Shown here piece by piece: positions 1 through 9,855 of a DNA stretch of 64,000 nt. The DNA comes from Desulfovibrionales bacterium (lineage in GTDB: Bacteria > Desulfobacterota > Desulfovibrionia > Desulfovibrionales > Desulfovibrionaceae). Location: contig JASGMV010000004.1 in the NCBI GenBank assembly GCA_030156255.1, positions 1-64,000 of the forward strand, in the 5' to 3' direction. The notes beneath the pieces are model-generated. The model made no database searches, had not been told where the DNA came from, and saw only the letters and a program-made list of their open reading frames with translations. Positions within the stretch are counted from its first letter, which is position 1, and each line of letters starts with the position of its first letter. The position numbers and the translations under genes are program-made.

Positions 1-696
<696 letters not shown>

Positions 697-704
<8 letters not shown>

Positions 705-1800
705 TCAGAATGTCCTCCAACGTCTTGAGAAACAACTTGTTTTCGTCCTGCCGACCAATGCTGACCCGAAGGTGGTCGGGCAGGTGGAAGCTCGCCAGGA
801 GCCGGACGATGACGCCCTTGGCAAGGAGTTTCGCGAACACGTCTTCGGCGGGCGCCGGAGGCCGGAACATGATGAAGTTGGCTTGGCTCGGCGTGACTTC
901 GCAGCCTAGTTTGACCAGGGCCTTGGACATCCTTTCGCGCTCCTTGAGCACCAGATCCAGTGTGGCCAGATAGAATTCCTGGTCCTGCAAGGCGGCCACT
1001 CCTGCTTTTTCCGCCAGGATGTTTACCGAAAATGGGGATTTGGCCTTGAGCAGCACGTCGGCCAGCCAGTCGTCCATGATTCCGAAACCGACGCGCAGGC
1101 CGGCCAGGCCGTAGGCCTTGGAGAAGGTGCGCACAACGACGATGTTCGACAACTGCTCCTTGTATTGCAGCATGGTGTACTGTTCGATCGGCCAGGCGAA
1201 GTCGATGTAGGCCTCGTCCACGACCAGCAGCGTGGACGGCGGCAGCATGCCCCGCAAAATCGCTATCTCTTCGCCTTGGGAGGCCAGGCCCGTGGGATTG
1301 TCCGGGCTGGTGACGAAAACAACGGCCGTATTTTCGTCGCAGGCTTGCACCAGCTCCTCCAGCGGTTGGGTGAAGTCGGCCCGGCGGGGGACTTGCCGGT
1401 ACTCCACGCCGCAGACCTGGCAGACCTGGGAGTACATGCTGAAGTTGCTGGAGTAGGACAGCACGTGGTCGCGTCCCGGCACGGCCAGCGCACGGACGAT
1501 AAGGTCGATGATTTCGTCGGAGCCGTTGCCCACGACGATGCGCTCCTCCGGAATTTCAAACTCCCGCGCGATGGCCCGACGCAAATCGGGGCTGCCCGGC
1601 CGGGGATAGCGAAAGGCCATGGCCGCGTAGCCGGAAATGATTTTCTGGACCACGGGGGAGACGCCGAGGGGATTTTCGTTGCTGGCCAGCTTGATCACTT
1701 GGGCCAGCCCGTAGCGCCCTTTGATTTCCTCGATGGATAAACCGGGGCTGTATGGGTCCATGAGTCCTAAGGCGGGACGGATTCTGTCCGCAGTTTCCAT
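697..1800 (-). CDS. hisC: histidinol-phosphate aminotransferase
   Basis: PLP-dependent fold-type I aminotransferase that converts imidazole-acetol phosphate to histidinol phosphate in histidine synthesis. The 367-residue product has the substrate motif SNENPLG (about 40-46), the DEAYIDF segment (195-201) and the PLP-lysine motif TFSKAYGLAGLRVGFG with Lys about 228. I place the start at the ATG at 1800, preceded by AAAGGGGGCG. An upstream in-frame extension of 36 codons to 1908 has no good ribosome site and runs into the terminator of the preceding gene. It overlaps cmk by 8 bp. A closely related aromatic or phenylalanine aminotransferase is the main alternative. Confidence 0.92.
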
Positions 1801-1912
1801 GAGACGCCCCCTTTCGCTGCGATAGAAAACAGCGTCGCTGTCCAGGTGGCCACGGCTGCGCGCGACCTCGGCGTTCATCCGGCGGGACGTGCGCAGCAAT
1901 GGGATCAAAATA

Positions 1913-1941
1913 AAGAAAGACGGCCTGAGGCCGTCTTTCTT
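1913..1941 (-). terminator. rho-independent terminator of the usp gene
   Basis: A perfect 13-bp stem (1913-1925 with 1929-1941) closes on a 3-nt loop. Read on the minus strand it is followed by a T-rich tail (TTTATTTTG). It ends transcription from the universal stress gene before hisC. The two arms also favour termination of any plus-strand read-through. Confidence 0.85.
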
Positions 1942-1969
1942 ATAGGTTTTGCCGGTGCAGGTAAAGGCG

Positions 1970-2410
1970 TTAGTCGGGCCGAACGGTGAGGACCGGGCAA
2001 CGGGAGGTTTTGACCACCTTTTCCGCCACGGAGCCGAACAGGATGCGGTCGATGCCGCGCCGGCCGTGCGTGCCCATGACGATCATGTCTATTGCTTCTT
2101 CTTCGGCGAAGGTCAGGATTTCTTCGGCTGCGTAGCCGGTGACCACGCGGCCCTCAGCCTCCAGTCCCTGGAAGTTTTCGTCCATGAAGGCGGTCATGGT
2201 CGAGTCTGCGCCTGTGACGATTTCGCCAACGAAATTTTCAATGGTGCTTGCGGGAATGTGAAATCCGACATACTGGCTGAGAGACGGCGCCACGTATAGC
2301 ACGGAAATTTTCGCTCCGAGGGCCTCCCCCATCGTCTTGGCGTAATCCGCTACCTTGGAGCTCTGATCAGAAAAATCAACGGCGCACAGAATCTTTTTGA
2401 TAGCAGGCAT
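1970..2410 (-). CDS. universal stress protein (UspA family)
   Basis: Single-domain Usp of 146 residues, the normal length. The N-terminus KKILCAVDFSDQSSK is the typical first beta strand. The C-terminal ATP-binding signature G-x2-G-x9-G(S/T) appears as GTHGRRGIDRILFGSVAEKV (about residues 115-134), so this is probably the ATP-binding subclass. The ATG is preceded by AAAGGAGGAACC. It is a single-gene unit with its own terminator. The exact stress role cannot be read from the sequence. Confidence 0.93.
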   Translation of the reverse strand: MPAIKKILCAVDFSDQSSKVADYAKTMGEALGAKISVLYVAPSLSQYVGFHIPASTIENFVGEIVTGADSTMTAFMDENFQGLEAEGRVVTGYAAEEILTFAEEEAIDMIVMGTHGRRGIDRILFGSVAEKVVKTSRCPVLTVRPD

Positions 2411-2626
2411 TGGTTCCTCCTTTCACGCGGCGAAGGTCCGCGTAGCCATAGATTAAAGCGCAGATTATTCATACGCTACACCAAGGCTTCTCGAATAGAC
2501 AAGGTTTTTTTTTCGACGTATTGTCCGTGTACGCCGGAGGAAGGCTGTCAGGCGTCTGGGAAAATTTTTCCATCGCTGTTTTCGCCGGGGATAGTTATTT
2601 TAACATGTTAGATGAAGCCTGTCATT

Positions 2627-2642
2627 TGGCAGGCATTTTGCT
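2627..2642 (+). promoter_or_regulatory. sigma-54 (RpoN) promoter
   Basis: TGGCAGGCATTTTGCT matches the -24/-12 consensus TGGCACG-N4-TTGCW with the invariant GG and GC separated by exactly 10 nt. It lies 33 bp before the ATG at 2676, leaving room for a start near 2654 and the ribosome site GAGGTGG. The match is visual; no scoring was run. Confidence 0.7.
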
Positions 2643-2675
2643 TGGTTCCCGGCAAACCAGAGTGAGGTGGTTCCT

Positions 2676-3167
2676 ATGAAGATCCTCTCCAATTCGGACA
2701 TCGAGACCCTGCAACAGGGGCAGGCCGCGTCCTCCAAGGAGACGGAAGCGAAGAAGCCCTTCAGCGACTATCTGTTCGAGGAGGCCGCAAAGACCGGGAC
2801 TCCCGCGATGGAAGGCCAGGGCTCGGCGCCCCGGATCATGGCGGATCCCTTCCTTCAAATCGAGGGCATGGAGCAGGCGGAGGCGGTCCAATCCTCGGAG
2901 GCTGTGGACGGCCTTACGGAAGACAAGATCGCTTCGCATGTGGACGACGTGCTTTCCAAGTGGGAAGAATACGCCGAGCAGCTGGACTCGAACGGAGATC
3001 TGCGCGAGGCGTACGGCGCCTTGCAGGACATCACGGAGGATGTGGAGCGGTTGAAGAGCGCGACCAGCTCGGTCGGCGTCGGCGCCGGACTCCAGTCCAT
3101 GGTCGACGAGATCGAAGTGATGGCCGCTACGGAGCAGTTCAAGTTCAATCGCGGCGACTACGTCTAA
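2676..3167 (+). CDS. unknown 163-residue acidic protein under sigma-54 control
   Basis: I do not recognise a named family. The product is 163 residues, acidic, rich in Glu, Ala and Ser, and has no signal peptide or membrane segment. The region from about residue 85 to 150 looks mostly helical (DDVLSKWEEYAEQLDSNGD, then a run predicted to be coiled or helical). The first third is polar and likely disordered. The start chosen is the ATG at 2676 after GAGGTGG; a GTG three codons earlier is less likely because it sits in the ribosome site. The promoter upstream fits sigma-54, which in many deltaproteobacteria drives flagellar genes, so a flagellar or secreted substrate is possible but inferred. 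Confidence 0.85.
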   Translation: MKILSNSDIETLQQGQAASSKETEAKKPFSDYLFEEAAKTGTPAMEGQGSAPRIMADPFLQIEGMEQAEAVQSSEAVDGLTEDKIASHVDDVLSKWEEYAEQLDSNGDLREAYGALQDITEDVERLKSATSSVGVGAGLQSMVDEIEVMAATEQFKFNRGDYV

Positions 3168-3182
3168 GTTCTCCGCGCCGTT

Positions 3183-3207
3183 GCGCCGGCTCCCCTGGAG
3201 CCGGCGC
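3183..3207. terminator. GC-rich stem-loop between convergent genes
   Basis: An 11-bp perfect stem (3183-3193 with 3197-3207) with a 3-nt loop sits between the stop of the plus-strand unknown gene and the stop of thpR. No U-tract follows on either strand, so it may be an mRNA 3' end or a weak terminator. Confidence 0.55.
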
Positions 3208-3216
3208 GGCTTCGGG

Positions 3217-3777
3217 TCATTTCACATCGCTCGCCGCGATGCGCTGCAAGAGCGTGTAAGCCGGCCCATGGGGCGAGAGTTCGCTTTCGTAAAGCGCAAA
3301 AGAATCTATTTGGATTTGCGGCCATTGGATCGCCGCAATTTCTGAGGCGGCGTCCCTCCATGGATCGCGCCGGTCTTTTCGTATGCGGCCGAGCGTCAGA
3401 TGCGGCCGGAAGGCTTTCGTTTCCGGAGTGCAGCCTATGGGCGCAAGCGCTTGGTTCACCAGATGGGACAGCTCGGCGCACTCCGGGGCTCCTTGAGTCA
3501 GGCCAACCCAGATGACGCGGGGTCTTTGCAACCCCGGGAAGAATCCCGCGCCTCCGGCGCGCAAGGCGAAGCTCTCGAATCGTACGGTTTGAAGCGCTTG
3601 TTGGGTGAGCGCCATGGCGTCCGCCTTCGTCTCTCCGAGGAATTTCAAAGTCAAATGCCAGGCGCCGGGCTTGGTCCAGGTGATCTTGGAGTCCAATCGT
3701 TTGGATAACCGGCCGGTGAGTTCGGCCAGGCTTTTCTGATAGGCCTCGGGCAGGCCCAATGCTACGAACAGACGCAT
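3217..3777 (-). CDS. thpR: RNA 2',3'-cyclic phosphodiesterase (2H family)
   Basis: Member of the 2H phosphoesterase/LigT family, which hydrolyses RNA 2',3'-cyclic phosphates and was first named 2'-5' RNA ligase. Both catalytic HxT/S-x motifs are present as HLTL: the first at about residue 41, the second at about 126 within RPHLTLGR. The length of 186 residues is normal. It lies 10 bp downstream of pncC in the same direction, a pairing common in bacteria. The ATG at 3777 gives the typical MRLFVALGLP start. Confidence 0.92.
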   Translation of the reverse strand: MRLFVALGLPEAYQKSLAELTGRLSKRLDSKITWTKPGAWHLTLKFLGETKADAMALTQQALQTVRFESFALRAGGAGFFPGLQRPRVIWVGLTQGAPECAELSHLVNQALAPIGCTPETKAFRPHLTLGRIRKDRRDPWRDAASEIAAIQWPQIQIDSFALYESELSPHGPAYTLLQRIAASDVK

Positions 3778-3787
3778 GAAGGTTTTT

Positions 3788-4255
3788 TCAAGAGCAGAGA
3801 TCGGCCATACGTCGGATGGCCGCCTCCGCGCTCTGCGTTTTGATCGCCAGCCTGTCGCCTTGGAACAGCCGGACTTCGGCCTCGACCCCGAAGGGGCCGG
3901 CCCAGGCCAGCCAAACCGTGCCTACGGGCTTTTCCGGCGTTCCTCCCGTGGGCCCGGCCACGCCGGATATGGCCAGGGAAACGTCCGCGCCGAGCTTGAG
4001 GGCGCCCTGGGCCATGGCCCGGACCACGGGCTCGCTCACCGCGCCGTGCGCTTCCAGGGCTTCTGCGGAAACGCCCAGCAGCCGGCGTTTCAGTTCGTTG
4101 GAGTAGGAGACGACGCCTCCGAGGTACCACTCCGAACTGCCGGAGACGGTGGTCAAAAGATGTCCGACCAGCCCGCCGGTGCAGGATTCCGCCGTGGCCA
4201 GCATCCAGTTTTTAAGAATCAGGCGGTGGCCGAGCCCGTGAACGATCCGCTCCAT
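3788..4255 (-). CDS. pncC: CinA-C domain nicotinamide-nucleotide amidohydrolase
   Basis: Stand-alone CinA C-terminal domain, which deamidates NMN to NaMN in the pyridine nucleotide salvage cycle. The 155-residue product shows [15 protein letters not shown] (about 20-34), the [17 protein letters not shown] segment, and [20 protein letters not shown] (about 95-114), all diagnostic. The start used is the ATG at 4255 (MERIVHGLG). A much longer open frame upstream is a shadow of serS and is not used. It probably forms an operon with thpR. Confidence 0.92.
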   Translation of the reverse strand: MERIVHGLGHRLILKNWMLATAESCTGGLVGHLLTTVSGSSEWYLGGVVSYSNELKRRLLGVSAEALEAHGAVSEPVVRAMAQGALKLGADVSLAISGVAGPTGGTPEKPVGTVWLAWAGPFGVEAEVRLFQGDRLAIKTQSAEAAIRRMADLCS

Positions 4256-4351
4256 GCCGTGTCTCCCGTCTCGCCGTCCGTTTGGACAATCGGTTGAAAA
4301 AACATTATTGGAGAATCCGCATTTGCGAACATCCATTCCAAGGAAGGCGCC

Positions 4352-5632
4352 ATGCTCGACATCAAATTCGTACGAAAAAATACCGCGTTTGTGCAAGAGG
4401 CTTTGGCGAAGAGGGGCTCGGCCCTGAGCGTTCAGGATTTTCTGGACCTTGACGCCAAACGCAGAGAGTTGATTGTGGAAACGGAAACCCTCAAGGCCGA
4501 GCGCAATGCGGCTTCCGCCGAGATCGCCAGGGCCAAACGAGAGGGCGGGGACGTTTCGGGGCGGATGGCCCGCATGTCCGAGGTCGCCGAGCGCGTCAAG
4601 GCGCTGGATGTATCGCTGCGCGAAGTGGACGCCCAGACCCAGGAGTGGTTGATGGGGGTCCCCAACATTCCTCACGAGTCCACGCCGGTGGGCGCCGACG
4701 AAAACGACAACCCCGTGGTTCGCGTTTGGGGCGAGCCGCCTTCCTTCGATTTCGAGCCCAAGGAGCATTTCGAGATCGCCGCCGCCCTGGGCGGACTGGA
4801 CCTCGAACGGGCCGCCAAACTGACCGGCGCCCGATTCAACGTGCTGTACGGCTGGGCCGCCAGGCTGGACCGGGCCCTGTCCGCATTCATGCTGGACGTC
4901 CATACGCAGGAGCACGGCTACACCGAAGTGCTTCCTCCCTATATCGTCAACAGCCAGAGCCTGCTCGGAACGGGCCAGTTGCCGAAGTTCACCGAAGACC
5001 TGTTCAAGCTGGAGAACTGGGACTATTACCTTATCCCCACGGCCGAGGTTCCGCTGACCAATCTGCACCGGGACGAGACCCTGGAGGAGGACGACCTGCC
5101 GCTGTCCTACTGCGCCCTGACGCCGTGCTTCCGGTCCGAGGCCGGCTCCCACGGCAAGGACACCAAGGGGCTCATCCGGCAGCACCAGTTCCACAAGGTC
5201 GAGCTGGTGCATCTCTGCCGTCCCGAAGAATCCTTCGAAGTGCTGGAGCGTTTGACCGCCAACGCGGAGTCCATTCTCCAGCGGCTCGGGCTGCCGTACC
5301 GCGTGGTGAGCTTGTGCACCGGGGATTTGGGCTTCGGCTCCTCCAAGACCTACGACCTGGAGGTTTGGCTTCCCGGCCAGGGCAAATACCGCGAGATTTC
5401 CTCCTGCTCGAACATGCTCGATTTTCAGGCCCGGCGCATGGGAGCGCGGTATCGGCCCAAGGGATCCAAGAAGGCCGCGCTGGTCCACACGCTCAACGGC
5501 TCCGGGTTGGCCGTGGGCCGCACGCTGGTGGCGGTGCTGGAGAACGGACAGCGCAAGGACGGATCCGTGGTCATTCCCGAGGCGTTGCGGCCGTATATGG
5601 GCGGGTTGGAGGCCATCAAGCTCAATTCCTGA
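4352..5632 (+). CDS. serS: seryl-tRNA synthetase
   Basis: Class II aminoacyl-tRNA synthetase that charges tRNA-Ser and tRNA-Sec. The N-terminal 110 residues form the expected long helical arm (heptad-like run rich in Glu, Arg and Ala). The catalytic core has motif 2 ([19 protein letters not shown]) and motif 3 ([18 protein letters not shown]). The length of 426 residues is normal. The ATG follows AAGGAAGGCGCC. It is transcribed alone, divergent from pncC; no T-box or other leader element was seen in the 96-bp gap. Confidence 0.97.
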   Translation: MLDIKFVRKNTAFVQEALAKRGSALSVQDFLDLDAKRRELIVETETLKAERNAASAEIARAKREGGDVSGRMARMSEVAERVKALDVSLREVDAQTQEWLMGVPNIPHESTPVGADENDNPVVRVWGEPPSFDFEPKEHFEIAAALGGLDLERAAKLTGARFNVLYGWAARLDRALSAFMLDVHTQEHGYTEVLPPYIVNSQSLLGTGQLPKFTEDLFKLENWDYYLIPTAEVPLTNLHRDETLEEDDLPLSYCALTPCFRSEAGSHGKDTKGLIRQHQFHKVELVHLCRPEESFEVLERLTANAESILQRLGLPYRVVSLCTGDLGFGSSKTYDLEVWLPGQGKYREISSCSNMLDFQARRMGARYRPKGSKKAALVHTLNGSGLAVGRTLVAVLENGQRKDGSVVIPEALRPYMGGLEAIKLNS

Positions 5633-5772
5633 GCGTGCTGAAAGGCGTGACAATTCCGTGCGTCGCTTGCAAAAACGCGTCCGGCGGGCTATTTGGGTGG
5701 GAGTGATCGAACTCGCCGTCTCCGAAGCGTGATTGGAGATGCGCCAACCATGTCCAACCGCAGGATGCGCCA

Positions 5773-7068
5773 ATGGAAAGCCTCAAGCCCCAGGATACGG
5801 TCATAGACGCCCTTGGACCGGCCAAGGTCGACAATCCCCTGGACGCCGGAAAGTTCACCCCGGAAGCCGGGGGCGTCCAGGTTTTCATCAACTCCCACAA
5901 AACGTCGGGAATCCATCCCGACATCCTTTTCGAAGAAGCCGGGCCCAGGGAGAAGCTCTACTTCGATCCCTCCAAGACCAAATGCGCCATTGTGACGTGC
6001 GGCGGCCTTTGTCCGGGCATCAACGACGTCATTCAGTCCATTGTGATGACCGCGCACTACAATTACCACGTGGCTTCGGTCCTCGGGATTCGCTACGGGC
6101 TGGAGGGCTTCATCCCCAAGTTCAAGCACGATCTCATGGACCTGACTCCCGGGACCGTGTCCAGAATTCACGAGTTCGGCGGTACGGTGCTGGGCTCCTC
6201 CCGCGGGCCGCAGCCGGCCGAGGACATCGTGGACGCCCTGGAGCGGATGAACGTCAGCATCCTGTTCATGATCGGCGGCGACGGCACCATGCGGGCGGCC
6301 TCGAGAGTTGTGGAGGAAATCCACGCCCGGGGTTGCAGGATTTCCGTTATCGGCGTGCCCAAGACCATCGACAACGACATCAATTTCGTCACCACCTCGT
6401 TCGGCTTTGACACCGCCGTGGCCAAGGCGACCGAGTCCATTCGCTGCGCCCACGTGGAGGCCATCGGCGCCCCCAACGGCGTCGGCGTGGTCAAGCTCAT
6501 GGGGAGAGAGTCCGGCTTCATTGCGGCGCAGGCCGCCCTGGCGCTCAAGGAGGTCAACTTCGTTCTCGTTCCCGAGGACCACTTCGAACTCCACGGAGAA
6601 AAGGGGCTCATCACGTCGGTATACAAGAGAGTCGTCGAACGCGGCCACGCCGTCATCGTCGTGGCCGAGGGCGCCGGCCAGCATCTGCTGCGGCAAAGCG
6701 GCCAGACCGACGCTTCGGGCAACAAGGTTTTGGGCGACATTTCCCATTTGGTCATCTCCGAAATCAAGAACATCTTCAACGAAAACGGCGTCGAGCTGGT
6801 TCTCAAGTTCATCGACCCCAGCTACATCATCCGGTCCATCCCGGCCAACTCCAACGATCGGGTCTACTGCGGATTTCTCGGGCAAAGCGCGGTGCACGCC
6901 GGCATGGCCGGAAAAACGGGCATGGTGGTGAGCAAATGGAACGGGTGCTATGTTCACATTCCGCTGGAGCTGGTCACCCTGAAGCGCAAGAAAATAGACT
7001 TGGACTCCAACTTCTGGCGCGCCGTGCTGGAAAGCACCGGCCAGCCGCGCTGCATGGCCGACGCATAA
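5773..7068 (+). CDS. pfkA: 6-phosphofructokinase (PfkA superfamily, group X-like)
   Basis: Phosphorylates fructose 6-phosphate in glycolysis. The 431-residue product carries an N-terminal extension of about 70 residues before the [11 protein letters not shown] nucleotide motif, as in the long plant/protist-like subfamily. The phosphoryl-donor signature is GGDGTM (Gly where PPi enzymes have Asp), combined with PKTIDNDI (Lys where classical bacterial ATP enzymes have Gly). That Gly/Lys combination is known in ATP-dependent members of the long subfamily, so ATP is the likely donor. The effector-site region ends with [10 protein letters not shown] strong terminator follows 47 bp after the stop. 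Confidence 0.92.
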   Translation: MESLKPQDTVIDALGPAKVDNPLDAGKFTPEAGGVQVFINSHKTSGIHPDILFEEAGPREKLYFDPSKTKCAIVTCGGLCPGINDVIQSIVMTAHYNYHVASVLGIRYGLEGFIPKFKHDLMDLTPGTVSRIHEFGGTVLGSSRGPQPAEDIVDALERMNVSILFMIGGDGTMRAASRVVEEIHARGCRISVIGVPKTIDNDINFVTTSFGFDTAVAKATESIRCAHVEAIGAPNGVGVVKLMGRESGFIAAQAALALKEVNFVLVPEDHFELHGEKGLITSVYKRVVERGHAVIVVAEGAGQHLLRQSGQTDASGNKVLGDISHLVISEIKNIFNENGVELVLKFIDPSYIIRSIPANSNDRVYCGFLGQSAVHAGMAGKTGMVVSKWNGCYVHIPLELVTLKRKKIDLDSNFWRAVLESTGQPRCMADA

Positions 7069-7115
7069 AAAGGCGCCCGGCCGACGGCGTTCGGCTGTTG
7101 CATATGTAAGAGAAG

Positions 7116-7140
7116 CCCCGACCCCGGTCGGGGTTTTTTT
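7116..7140 (+). terminator. rho-independent terminator of pfkA
   Basis: A GC-rich stem (CCCCGA with TCGGGG, extendable by four pairs) is followed directly by seven T residues. It separates pfkA from cydA. Confidence 0.93.
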
Positions 7141-7170
7141 AAATTTTTTTCCATGTCTTTCGAAAATTCA

Positions 7171-7199
7171 TTGCAAAATCGATCTGCGAAGACTAACAT
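7171..7199 (+). promoter_or_regulatory. candidate sigma-70 promoter of cydAB
   Basis: TTGCAA at 7171-7176 and TAACAT at 7194-7199 are separated by 17 nt, in the AT-rich gap before cydA. Each box matches 4 of 6 consensus bases. Weak, by eye only. Confidence 0.4.
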
Positions 7200-7252
7200 T
7201 AGTAATCATTCTTTAATTAGGCCTCTCGGCCGCAAACCAAAGGAGACGAGGA

Positions 7253-8563
7253 ATGGACGTTGTATTGCTCTCCCGGCTGCAATTCGCGGCGGCCACCATG
7301 TTCCACTTCCTCTTCGTGCCCCTGACGCTGGGTTTGTCGGTGCTCATCGCCATCATGGAGACCAAATGGGTCAAAACGGGCGACGAGACCTACAAGCGCA
7401 TGGCCAAGTTCTGGGGGAAGCTGTTTTTGATCAATTTCGCCTTGGGGGTTGTCACCGGCATCACCTTGGAGTTCCAGTTCGGGACCAACTGGTCGCGGTA
7501 CTCCATATATGTGGGGGACATCTTCGGGTCGCTGCTGGCCATCGAAGCCACGGCGGCCTTTTTTCTGGAGTCCACCTTCGTCGCGGTTTGGGTTTTCGGG
7601 TGGGAGCGTCTTTCTCCCAAGCTGCATTGCCTAGCCATCTGGTTGGTGGCCGGAGCAGGCAATCTTTCGGCCATCTGGATTCTGTTGGCCAACGGCTTCA
7701 TGCAGCACCCTGTCGGTTTCGTGTTGCGCAACGGCCGCGCCGAATTGGAGAGCTTCTGGCCCGTACTCTTCAATTCCTTCGCATGGCAGCAGATTTTTCA
7801 TACGCTCTTCGCAGCCATGCTGCTGGGGGGATTTTTCGTCATGGGGATTTCGGCCTGGCATCTGCTGCGTAACTCCGACCGTGAGTTTTTCCAGCGTTCG
7901 TTCAACATCGGGGTCGTAACCTCCTTGATTTTCGCCGTACTGGTCGCCTTCCAGGGGCATGTCCACGGCAACGAGGTCGCGGCCATGCAGCCGGAGAAGC
8001 TGGCGGCCATGGAGTCCCACTGGGAGACGCAGAAGGGCGCGCCCATGTATCTGCTGCAGCTGCCCAATGTTTCCGGCCCCGGCAATATGGTGGAGGCCTT
8101 GCCAGTCCCCTATGCGCTTTCCATTCTGGCCTATAGCAATCCCAACGCCGAGGTGAAGGGGTTGAACGACTTCCCCGAAGCGGATCGGCCCCCGGTGATG
8201 CTGACCTTCTTGAGCTTCCGGGCCATGGTCGGGCTGGGCACGCTGTTCATTTTGATCGCCGCCTTCGGGGTGTGGCGTCGGCGCCGGCTGCAGGATTACC
8301 CCTGGTATCTGAAGATTCTTCCCTGGACTATTCCGCTGCCGTACATCGCCATGCAAACGGGCTGGATCGTGGCCGAGGTCGGCCGCCAACCTTGGATCGT
8401 CTATGGATTGATGCGCACCAGCGACGCTGTGTCGCCTATCTCGTCCGGACAGGTCGGGGTCAGTCTGGCGGCGTTGACCTTGCTGTACGCTCTGCTCGGC
8501 GTCGCGGGTTTCTGGCTCATGATTCGTTACGCCCGCCGCGGCCCGCAGCCGGCTGGCGCCTAA
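7253..8563 (+). CDS. cydA: cytochrome bd quinol oxidase subunit I
   Basis: Haem-bearing subunit of the membrane oxidase that reduces O2 with quinol. It begins with VVLLSRLQFAAATMFHFLF, holding the conserved first haem-ligand His near residue 18, and contains nine or so hydrophobic segments. The conserved GRQPW motif appears in EVGRQPWIVYGLMRTSDA near residue 377. At 436 residues it is clearly shorter than the E. coli type, which indicates the short Q-loop class. The ATG follows AAAGGAGACGAGGA. It is cotranscribed with cydB. In an anaerobe the likely role is oxygen scavenging. Confidence 0.96.
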   Translation: MDVVLLSRLQFAAATMFHFLFVPLTLGLSVLIAIMETKWVKTGDETYKRMAKFWGKLFLINFALGVVTGITLEFQFGTNWSRYSIYVGDIFGSLLAIEATAAFFLESTFVAVWVFGWERLSPKLHCLAIWLVAGAGNLSAIWILLANGFMQHPVGFVLRNGRAELESFWPVLFNSFAWQQIFHTLFAAMLLGGFFVMGISAWHLLRNSDREFFQRSFNIGVVTSLIFAVLVAFQGHVHGNEVAAMQPEKLAAMESHWETQKGAPMYLLQLPNVSGPGNMVEALPVPYALSILAYSNPNAEVKGLNDFPEADRPPVMLTFLSFRAMVGLGTLFILIAAFGVWRRRRLQDYPWYLKILPWTIPLPYIAMQTGWIVAEVGRQPWIVYGLMRTSDAVSPISSGQVGVSLAALTLLYALLGVAGFWLMIRYARRGPQPAGA

Positions 8564-8582
8564 TCCAAAGGAGGCCGACACC

Positions 8583-9608
8583 ATGCTCGAAACCATTTGG
8601 TTCATACTTTGGGGCGTGCTTTGGGCCGTTTATTTCATGCTGGACGGGTTCGACCTCGGCATGGGCATGCTGATGCCGTTTCTGGCCAAGAACGAAACCG
8701 AGAAACGCACGCTTTACAACGCGGCCGGGCCGTTCTGGGACGGCAACGAGGTTTGGTTGATCGCGGCTGGCGGCGTGACCTTCGCCGCCTTTCCGACGGC
8801 CTACGCCGTGATGTTCTCGGGCTTGTATTCCGCGCTGTTGCTGTTGCTCTTCGCCTTGATCCTGCGCGGCGTGTCCTTCGAGTTCCGCTCCAAGGTGGAC
8901 TCTCCGGCCTGGCGCTCCGTCTGGGATTTCTGTCAGGTTGTGGGAGGCTTCCTGCCGGCCTTGCTGTTGGGTGTGGCCTTCGCCAACATCTTCAAAGGTC
9001 TGCCTTTGGACGCGCAAGGCGTGAACCAGGGCGGCTTCTTCTCCCTGCTCAACCCGTACGGGCTGCTTGGAGGCGTGCTGTTCGTGTTGCTGTTCGCCGT
9101 GCACGGCTGCCTGTGGCTGGGGATCAAGTCCGGGGGAGCGCTTCAGGGCAGAGCCGACCGCATGGCCGCGAGGCTTTGGCCGGTCCTGGCCGTGGTGGTG
9201 GTGCTGTTTTTGGCCTATACCAGCGCGGCGACGCAGTTGTTCGGCAACTATTTGAACAATCCGGCGCTGTTCCTGATCCTGGCGGGCGCCGTAGCCGGAC
9301 TCGTGTTTCAGCGCTCCTGGATGGGAACGGCTAGGCGCTGGGCCGCTTGGGGGGCTTCGGCGTTGATGATCGTTTGCGTGACCATGTTCGGCGTGATCGG
9401 CCTGTATCCGGCCATCATCCCGTCCAGTCTGGACCCCGGCGCCAGCCTGACCATCTACAACGCCTCCTCAAGCCCGCTGACCCTGAAAATCATGCTCGGC
9501 GTGGCGCTGGTTTTCGTGCCCATCGTGCTGCTCTACCAGGCCTGGGTCTATAAGACCTTCAGCCATCGCATCACGGACGAAGATTTGCGTTCGGAAGAAG
9601 CCTATTGA
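8583..9608 (+). CDS. cydB: cytochrome bd quinol oxidase subunit II
   Basis: Partner subunit of CydA. The 341-residue protein has eight or nine membrane segments and the conserved start (WFILWGVLWAVYFMLDGFDL) followed by GPFWDGNEVWLI, a family hallmark. The ATG at 8583 follows AAAGGAGGCCGACACC, 19 bp after the cydA stop, so the two are one transcript. No cydX-like or cydDC gene is visible next to it. Confidence 0.96.
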   Translation: MLETIWFILWGVLWAVYFMLDGFDLGMGMLMPFLAKNETEKRTLYNAAGPFWDGNEVWLIAAGGVTFAAFPTAYAVMFSGLYSALLLLLFALILRGVSFEFRSKVDSPAWRSVWDFCQVVGGFLPALLLGVAFANIFKGLPLDAQGVNQGGFFSLLNPYGLLGGVLFVLLFAVHGCLWLGIKSGGALQGRADRMAARLWPVLAVVVVLFLAYTSAATQLFGNYLNNPALFLILAGAVAGLVFQRSWMGTARRWAAWGASALMIVCVTMFGVIGLYPAIIPSSLDPGASLTIYNASSSPLTLKIMLGVALVFVPIVLLYQAWVYKTFSHRITDEDLRSEEAY

Positions 9609-9642
9609 TCTTTTGGCCGCGTCCGATCTCCCGCCTTTTTCG

Positions 9643-9686
9643 ATGAAATCGACGCCGCCGGCGCATGCCGGCGGCGTCGATTTCAT
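9643..9686. terminator. 20-bp perfect inverted repeat after cydB
   Basis: ATGAAATCGACGCCGCCGGC and its exact complement flank a GCAT loop. The U-tract is short, but the stem is very strong and sits 34 bp after the cydB stop, so it most likely ends the cydAB transcript. Confidence 0.75.
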
Positions 9687-9855
9687 TTGCGGAGCGAAAT
9701 GTCTCGAACGTTTCGTCCCGTAAGGCGGCGTAAGCTTGCAGCGCTGCAGCTGCTTCAAGCTCTGTGTTCTCGCCACGCCGAGCGCTTCAGCTTGCGTTCC
9801 CCATATCGGTTTGCTAACTGCAAATGAGATTTTTTACTGCAGGAAGTTCTTCAAA

